Assembly: GCA_006969385.1 (NCBI GenBank)
Contig: CP030884.1
Coordinates: 4,644,249-4,708,248 of the forward strand
DNA length: 64,000 nucleotides
DNA from: Planctomycetaceae bacterium
GTDB taxonomy: Bacteria; Planctomycetota; Phycisphaerae; UBA1845; UTPLA1
Direction of reading: 5' to 3'
Shown in pieces: positions 58,643 through 64,000 of this stretch (position 1 is the first letter of the stretch; each line of letters begins with the position of its first letter). The notes beneath the pieces are model-generated. The model worked only from the letters and a program-made list of their open reading frames with translations, was not told where the DNA came from and ran no database searches. The translations under genes and the position numbers were made by a program.

Positions 58643-60580
58643 TTACTTTTCACCATCGCCCGATGCCGCGCCATCATCGGATGATTCACCACCCGTGGAT
58701 TTTTCGTCGCCGCCGCTCGATGACGAACCAGCCGGTTCGCCGTCACGGTCGAAGTATCGCGCAACCGAGCCGCGATAGCGGCGCGGCACGCGCGTGCGAT
58801 GCACGTGGTCGGTGGAATCGACTTCGCCGGCAGCCGCCGCGTCACCGGCCGTGCTGTTCACATCGCCTTTGAACTGACTGCCTTTGACAAAGTTCTGGCC
58901 GATGATGCTACCGCCGCGACCGTACTTCGTTTTGGCCTTTTCATCGCGCGTGTCGGTGTCGACATCATCATTACGCTCGCGGGTGCCAAAGGCGCGTCCC
59001 GCACCGCGATTGTTGTTTCCTTGTCCCTGGCCTTGACCGCCTTGGCCTTGACCCTGGCCTTGCCCGCTGCCACCGCACTTCGGGCATTGCGCGCCGTCAG
59101 GCAAGAAGCCCGTGCCGTTGCAGTTCTGGCACCCTTGTTGTTCCTGCTGTTGTTGGTCACCGGCGTTTTCGAGGTCTTGCTCGGCCTGATCGAGTTCGCT
59201 CATTTGCGATTGAATATCGTTGAGCGCTTGCTCCATCTGTTCCATTTCATTGAGCATATCGCTCGATTGCGACATCTGCTGTTGGGCCTGATCGAGATTG
59301 CCTTCCTCCATGCTTTGGCCGGCCTGCTTCATCGACTGGCCCATTTTCTGACATTGCTGATTGGCCTGTTGCTGCGCCTTTTGCTGCTCCTGCATCTTCT
59401 CAAGCATTTTCTGCATCTGCTGCTGCGTAACGCCCTGATCCTTGAGCTTCTGGGCCATCTCTTCGGCCATTTTTTTCAATTGCTCGGGATCTTTCTTCGA
59501 CAGGGCTTCCAACGCGCGCTGGGCATCTTGCTCAGACAGACCGGCGTTTTGCAACTGCCGCTGCATCTGGCGATCTTGCGCCTTTTGTTGACGCTCCGCC
59601 GCTTTCTTCAATTTCTTCGCCAACTCGTCGAGTTGCTTCTTCATTTTCTCGCGATCGGCCGCGTTCAGCTTGCCATCCCGCGCGCGTTTGGCGAGCGACT
59701 CCTGCAATTTCTTCACGGCGTTTTGCGCGCCTTCGAAGTCACCCTCGGATAGATCGTTCATCAATTCGCGCAGTTCGCTCTTGGGGTCTTCCGGCGCGCC
59801 GATTTGACGCAGCCGCTTGCGCAATTCGCGCAGCGTTCGGTATTGATCCGAGTTGGCTTTGTTCTGCAGCGCGTCGCGCAGCGCATTGAGTTGCTTAACG
59901 GCCTGTCGCCGTTTGAAATCGGGCGTTTGATCCTGCCGCTCGCCAAATTCCCCCATATTGGGCTGCTCAAGACTCGCAAGATCGACTTCGGGATTCTGCT
60001 CGGCCACTTTCTTAATGATGTTGACAGGTCGCGAAATCGCTTTGGCCGTTACCTTCGATTCAGCTTTCTTCACGCCCGCTTCAGCCGCGCTGTCATCACC
60101 GCCCAACAAATCCAATTCGGGAATCAACAGCGACAGCAACGCCACCACCAAAATTAACGCACTGGTAGAAAGCGAACCGGGCCATTGCAATGGCAGAAAG
60201 CGTTTCGCATTCAGCCCGGCAACCGACCGTTCGGCATCACCGCGCACGGCGCGCTCGAATTCATCACCGGCTTCGGGGGCCAAACTCAGCGATGTCGATA
60301 CGCGCTCGCGCAAGCCTGCGGCCACATCCAATGCCGTCGCCGCGTCGAGGGCGCGGGGGCGCGTGACGACCGACCATACGACCGAGCCGAGAATCGCCGA
60401 CGCGGCCAAGCCGATCGAAATCCACTTCATCGGGAGCGCGAGGCTAAAAAACTGATTAGGTAGCCATGTCGCAAGCCACAGGCCCAGCCCGATTACGAGG
60501 CACCACCCCAGCGCGTTGAGCCATCGGTTAAGCCACAACCGCGTTTGGGCACGTCTTACTTCGCGATCGATATGCGTCAT
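58643..60580 (-). CDS. Gln-rich coiled-coil membrane protein with DnaJ-like zinc motif
   Basis: A 645-residue protein. Residues about 20-60 hold two membrane helices (ALGWCLVIGLGLWLATWL and SIGLAASAILGSVVWSVV); a third is near 147 (SALILVVALLSLLIPELDLL). A very long helical part (about 190-480) is rich in Gln, Lys, Glu and Met: KMAEEMAQKLKDQGVTQQQM, EQMEQALNDIQSQMSELDQAE. Then CQNCNGTGFL and CPKCGGSGQG, the CxxCxGxG pattern of DnaJ zinc centres, then a long Gly/Gln tract and an acidic Ser/Gly tail. The family occurs in planctomycetes; function is unknown. AGGTCC precedes the ATG at 60580. Confidence 0.85.
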   Translation of the reverse strand: MTHIDREVRRAQTRLWLNRWLNALGWCLVIGLGLWLATWLPNQFFSLALPMKWISIGLAASAILGSVVWSVVTRPRALDAATALDVAAGLRERVSTSLSLAPEAGDEFERAVRGDAERSVAGLNAKRFLPLQWPGSLSTSALILVVALLSLLIPELDLLGGDDSAAEAGVKKAESKVTAKAISRPVNIIKKVAEQNPEVDLASLEQPNMGEFGERQDQTPDFKRRQAVKQLNALRDALQNKANSDQYRTLRELRKRLRQIGAPEDPKSELRELMNDLSEGDFEGAQNAVKKLQESLAKRARDGKLNAADREKMKKQLDELAKKLKKAAERQQKAQDRQMQRQLQNAGLSEQDAQRALEALSKKDPEQLKKMAEEMAQKLKDQGVTQQQMQKMLEKMQEQQKAQQQANQQCQKMGQSMKQAGQSMEEGNLDQAQQQMSQSSDMLNEMEQMEQALNDIQSQMSELDQAEQDLENAGDQQQQEQQGCQNCNGTGFLPDGAQCPKCGGSGQGQGQGQGGQGQGQGNNNRGAGRAFGTRERNDDVDTDTRDEKAKTKYGRGGSIIGQNFVKGSQFKGDVNSTAGDAAAAGEVDSTDHVHRTRVPRRYRGSVARYFDRDGEPAGSSSSGGDEKSTGGESSDDGAASGDGEK

Positions 60581-60873
60581 CACGGACCTCCGAAAATCGG
60601 GGATGTCGGCCTTTCGGCGCGCGTCTGCACCGTTTCTCCGCCCCAAAAACAGTCTATGCGGGCAAAAGGGGGCCGACAAACGCGTTCGCCTTACTGTAAT
60701 GTAACGCTTGGCGAGGCAAAAAGATTCGTTCTTCTTTCAAAATCGACGTTTTTCCGCCATATCGCGACTCGGCCCGACGATATACTGTGGGCGGAAAGCA
60801 GGCCTTAGTCGCCGCTCTTTCGCAGAAAAACCGGCCTGAAGACCTCAAAAACGACGATTAGCCTTCGGCAGTT

Positions 60874-61695
60874 ATGCCCAACCAAGAAGCCCCTCCCATC
60901 CCGCCGACGCCTGAGGCTGCCAAAACATCGCGCGTGGCACCAACTTCCATTCGCGGTCGCTTGGTTGCTGGAATTCTGCTCGTCATTCCGTTGGCGGTCA
61001 CCGTCGCCTTGGTGAGCTACATTTATCAGTTAGCGCTGATGTTCGGCATCTGGACCGTGAACCGGATCCATTGGGTTTTCCTATGGCTGTTGGAGCGCGA
61101 CACGAGCGGGCCCCGGCTAATCGACCCGGCCGACCCCGAATGGTACTACGAAACCATCGCCGTGCTTTTGACGGTCTTGTTGCTCTACACCTTGGGCTGG
61201 TTCGGTTCCAACGTCGTTGGCGCGCGCATCATTTCCATTGTGGAAAGTTTGGTCGAGCGTATTCCCTTCGTCGATACGGTTTACGGCGCGATGAAGCGAA
61301 TGGTGCAGGCGCTAGGTGGCGTCGGTAAGGAAGGCGAAACGCAGCGCGTGGTGTTAGTGGACTTTCCGCACGAACAGATGCGCGCCATCGCCTTTCTCAC
61401 GAACACCATTACCGATGTGAACAGCGGCGAACGCCTTGCCACGGTGTACGTTCCCACCACGCCCAACCCGACCAGCGGCTACATGGAAATCGTACCGGTC
61501 GAACGCATCACGCTGACGGATTGGACGATGGAAGAGGCACTCTCAATGATTCTCAGCGGCGGTGCGACGGCGCCACCTAAGGTGCGCTTGCAACCGCCGG
61601 GACAATCGCTGTCGCTCAAGCCGCAACCGGGATTGTTTGATGGTGCGGACAAGCCCGCGAGTGATAGTCCTTCGCGAAAAGAAGAAGGCGAATGA
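60874..61695 (+). CDS. DUF502-family membrane protein
   Basis: A 273-residue protein with two membrane helices (GILLVIPLAVTVALVSYIYQL and IAVLLTVLLLYTLGWFGSNVVG). The DUF502 core follows: ARIISIVESLVERIPFVDTVYGAMKRMVQAL, then VVLVDFPHEQMRAIAFLTN, RLATVYVPTTPNPTSGYMEIVP and WTMEEALSMILSGG. The length is a little above the usual 200-230 because of N- and C-terminal tails. The family is widespread and its function is unknown; location is the inner membrane. It diverges from the coiled-coil gene and converges with the TolC-like gene. Confidence 0.92.
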   Translation: MPNQEAPPIPPTPEAAKTSRVAPTSIRGRLVAGILLVIPLAVTVALVSYIYQLALMFGIWTVNRIHWVFLWLLERDTSGPRLIDPADPEWYYETIAVLLTVLLLYTLGWFGSNVVGARIISIVESLVERIPFVDTVYGAMKRMVQALGGVGKEGETQRVVLVDFPHEQMRAIAFLTNTITDVNSGERLATVYVPTTPNPTSGYMEIVPVERITLTDWTMEEALSMILSGGATAPPKVRLQPPGQSLSLKPQPGLFDGADKPASDSPSRKEEGE

Positions 61696-61721
61696 CGCGG
61701 AGTCCGCCGTGAGTCGCGTCG

Positions 61722-63473
61722 CTAATACAACGGCACGGGATCGACATCGACGTCGGAATAACCGAGCAGCGTACCGGTCGCGAAAGCCAAATCGATCTGC
61801 GATTCCTGATAGGCCACGATCGCTTTGACTTCCTTCAATTGCGCCTCACCCAACGATGTGAGCGCTTCCAAGACTTCGCGCATGGTACGCAGGCCTTCGC
61901 GGAACTGCGTCAGCTCGATTTCGTAATTAATGCCGGCGACGATCACGTTTTGACGCGCCACGAGAATGCGCTGCCAGTTTTGTTCCATCACGTCGAGCGT
62001 GTCGAAGACTTCCTGACTGATCATCATTTCGCGCAACTGGCGCGTGGCCAAGCGCTGCGTGCGCGTGGCTACGGCCCGGCGTAGCTTCGATAGTCGCTTT
62101 TCGTTGGTCACGGGTATTTCGCCACGCAGCCCGAGTTTGTAGGTGGTGTTGTCGAAATCCCACGCGCCGCGGAACGAACTGCCGAACGAGCCCTGCCTAT
62201 CCAGCACGCCGTATTCGAAATCGAGCATGAACAGCGGCAAGGTTTGATTGCGGGCGAAGTCGATCTTGATCGCATCGGCGGCGAGCTTCAGTTCCAACTC
62301 CAGCATTTCCATGCGGTTTTCCAACGCCTCGGCCACCAGCGCCTCGCGTTCCGCCTGCTTGAATTCGTAATGGGCCAGATGCGGCTCGGTTTCGACCACG
62401 ATCACGGTCGGCGAATCGAGCCCGACGTTTTCCATATTGAGAATCAGCTTGAGCTCGCGTTGCGCCAGTCGCCACTTGGTCTCGGCTTCGATCAACGGTT
62501 CGCGCCGCTTGACCGTTCCGAGCCGCGCGCGGGCTACTTCGATTCTGGCTGTCGCGCCCTCTTCCACCAGCTTTTGCACCAACTCGAAGTTGTCGAAGGC
62601 CAGATCGTATTGCTCGCGGCGAATATCGAATTCGCGCGCGGCGGCATACGCTTTCCAATAGGTTTTTTCCGCCTTAGCCAACACGCGAATTGCCGTCAGC
62701 TTGGTCTTGGCTTCGATGGCCTTATCGTTGAGGCGGGCGATGCGAATGGAAGCGGTATTGACCGGCACGCCGGCGTTGCGCAGCAGCGGCTGACTGAGGG
62801 AGAATTTTGAAGCGCTGACGTACTGCGGGAAATTCTGGGGTTGTAATAGCTCTTGACTGGGAAATGCTTGCCCGATCTCAACGATCGCTCCCGTCGGCGT
62901 GGGGATCTTAATTCCCAAATCCATATCGAGCGTTTCTTTGGTCTGCTCGGGGCGTGTGAGTTTTACTACCTGCTTATCCAGTGCATCATTGCTCGACGTA
63001 AACGTCACAAACTCGTCATCGAGTTCGGGCAAGTCTTTACGGCTCAGATCAATACCCGCCACGATGGTGGCGTCAAACTTCGCGCGTTCTTCGGAAATGA
63101 ACGTCTTGGCGATATCCGGATCTATGAAGCTGGCCTGCAATTTCAAATTGTTACGCAGTGCAGCTAACCGCGCCTCTTGCACACCCATGTCCATCTTTTG
63201 AGGCGCTGGCTGGCGTTTGCGATCCAATGCGGCGTTGACGGTCATGTCCGCCTTGGGCAAGCGCTCGTTGATGCCGTCGATTTTTTCATCAACGGACGCC
63301 GGCGGCTTGGACATGCGGCTGGCGAAGTTGGTGCGATTGATATCGCGCAGCTTGGCCGAGACGCTGCGTTCGTATTGCGGATCGAGTAGGCCTTCCCAAG
63401 CGGAACAACCGAGGGCAACCAGAAACAGGCCGCCGCACGCAACACGGATTACATTCGTTCGACCGCAAGCCAT
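61722..63473 (-). CDS. TolC-like outer-membrane efflux lipoprotein
   Basis: A 583-residue protein. The signal VIRVACGGLFLVALGC ends in a lipobox, as in OprM/CmeC-type lipoproteins. Long helical repeats follow: ARLAALRNNLKLQASFIDP-like EARLAALRNNLKLQ, RIARLNDKAIEAKTKLTAI, and EYELTQFREGLRTMREVLEAL near the end; between them a strand with RGEIPVTNEKRLSKLRRAV. This is the outer-membrane efflux pattern, forming the exit duct of a type I or RND pump. The HlyD-type adaptor directly upstream supports this. The ATG at 63473 gives the lipobox; the frame is open further upstream but lacks a signal. Confidence 0.9.
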   Translation of the reverse strand: MACGRTNVIRVACGGLFLVALGCSAWEGLLDPQYERSVSAKLRDINRTNFASRMSKPPASVDEKIDGINERLPKADMTVNAALDRKRQPAPQKMDMGVQEARLAALRNNLKLQASFIDPDIAKTFISEERAKFDATIVAGIDLSRKDLPELDDEFVTFTSSNDALDKQVVKLTRPEQTKETLDMDLGIKIPTPTGAIVEIGQAFPSQELLQPQNFPQYVSASKFSLSQPLLRNAGVPVNTASIRIARLNDKAIEAKTKLTAIRVLAKAEKTYWKAYAAAREFDIRREQYDLAFDNFELVQKLVEEGATARIEVARARLGTVKRREPLIEAETKWRLAQRELKLILNMENVGLDSPTVIVVETEPHLAHYEFKQAEREALVAEALENRMEMLELELKLAADAIKIDFARNQTLPLFMLDFEYGVLDRQGSFGSSFRGAWDFDNTTYKLGLRGEIPVTNEKRLSKLRRAVATRTQRLATRQLREMMISQEVFDTLDVMEQNWQRILVARQNVIVAGINYEIELTQFREGLRTMREVLEALTSLGEAQLKEVKAIVAYQESQIDLAFATGTLLGYSDVDVDPVPLY

Positions 63474-63574
63474 TCGACGGCGCAATGATCCGGCCCGGTG
63501 GCGATCGTGATTTGGTTCGTCGGTGCTCACAAAATTCGATCCGGTGGCGATGTCGCAAAATCGGGGATTGTAAA

Positions 63575-64000
63575 CTATTTGCCTTCTTTGTCTTTGCTGC
63601 GCAAACCGATGGCAGGCTTGTCGGGATCTTTTACCGGCGGGAAGCCGTTGAGCTGGCGCCAAATCTCGTAGCCGAGCGATACCTCGCGCAACAGCACCCA
63701 ACCCTTGGCCTGCACCCCCTGCCGTAAGAAGCTGGTATCGGGCCAGAGAACCTCATCCCCCGATTCATCGGCCTCCACGATGATGCGAAATCGACCCTGC
63801 CCGTTGTCGGTCTCATCGACAAAGTTGACGATGCCGCCGAAGGTACCGATCGCAACCGAGGGCCAACCGGCAAACTGCACGGCGGGCCAGCCTTCAAATT
63901 GAATTCGCACGGGATCGCCCTTGGAAATCAGCGGCGCGTCGTTGCCGTCCACCCAAAGTTCGACCACGCGGCTTTGCGTTTCGGGAACGATCGTCAACAA
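63575..64000 (-). CDS. HlyD-family periplasmic adaptor, C-terminal part
   Basis: The gene continues beyond the right end of the window; 141 residues are seen. VVELWVDGNDAPLISKGDPVRIQFEGWPAVQF is the beta-barrel part of membrane-fusion proteins, followed by FRIIVEADES, LRQGVQAKGWVLLREVSLGYEIWRQLNGFPP, the usual ending. It would join an inner-membrane pump to the TolC-like protein encoded next, 100 bases away on the same strand. The pump itself is outside the window. Confidence 0.88.
   Translation of the reverse strand: MLTIVPETQSRVVELWVDGNDAPLISKGDPVRIQFEGWPAVQFAGWPSVAIGTFGGIVNFVDETDNGQGRFRIIVEADESGDEVLWPDTSFLRQGVQAKGWVLLREVSLGYEIWRQLNGFPPVKDPDKPAIGLRSKDKEGK

Overview
The window looks like a chromosome segment of a planctomycete, most likely of the Phycisphaerae type. 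This is an inference from gene content, not from a marker phylogeny. The supporting signs are two prepilin-like proteins with an N-terminal GFTLLELLVVIAI-type helix and a late DxH/DGH motif; a PEP-CTERM secreted protein; an ECF sigma factor beside a Ser/Thr kinase with a tetratricopeptide tail; DUF1573, MoxR, large VWA and zinc-ribbon membrane proteins; and many dispersed palindromic intergenic repeats.

Layout. 1-2.1 kb: the end of a molybdenum sulfite oxidase/dehydrogenase and a separate c-type cytochrome lipoprotein, with two small minus-strand genes between them. 2.8-6.5 kb: a TetR regulator and a likely regulon (exported alpha/beta hydrolase, DsrE-like protein, flavin-type oxidase), with nearly identical palindromic operators before the regulator and before the hydrolase. 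6.7-8.2 kb: RtcB RNA ligase, followed by an intact IS5-like insertion sequence (8197-9671) with 6-bp target duplications. 10-13.6 kb: a CYTH protein and leucyl-tRNA synthetase. 13.9-18.1 kb: PEP-CTERM protein, ECF sigma factor, Ser/Thr kinase. 18.3-23.9 kb: tRNA-Ala(CGC), a deoxyhypusine-synthase-like enzyme, a DUF1573 lipoprotein, an ACT protein with a histone-like tail, and small membrane and zinc proteins. 24-33.7 kb: prepilin-like proteins, an RmlD-like reductase, a VWA protein, a nitroreductase, YceI and an acyl-CoA dehydrogenase.

34-42.7 kb: the F1Fo ATP synthase operon in the order atpZ-like, atpI-like, atpB, E, F, H, A, G, then a four-helix-bundle gene flanked by inverted short repeats, then atpD and a strong terminator. 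No atpC follows atpD, and several gaps inside the operon carry dispersed repeats. 42.7-50.1 kb: a zinc-ribbon protein, a ChaN-like lipoprotein, a KefB-like antiporter broken by a frameshift, a Lys-rich secreted protein, a YceH-like protein, an orphan antitoxin-like gene and an ADP-ribosylglycohydrolase. 50.1-64 kb: MoxR ATPase, a 1032-residue VWA/GATase-like membrane protein, an NHL-repeat protein, an iron-type ABC permease and binding lipoprotein (no ATPase gene nearby), a Gln-rich coiled-coil membrane protein with a DnaJ-like zinc motif, a DUF502 protein, a TolC-type lipoprotein and the end of an HlyD-type adaptor.

I did not find a clear phage, CRISPR array or defence island. The most unusual features are the four-helix cassette inside the atp operon together with the missing atpC, the two-operator TetR cluster, and at least five families of dispersed palindromic repeats.
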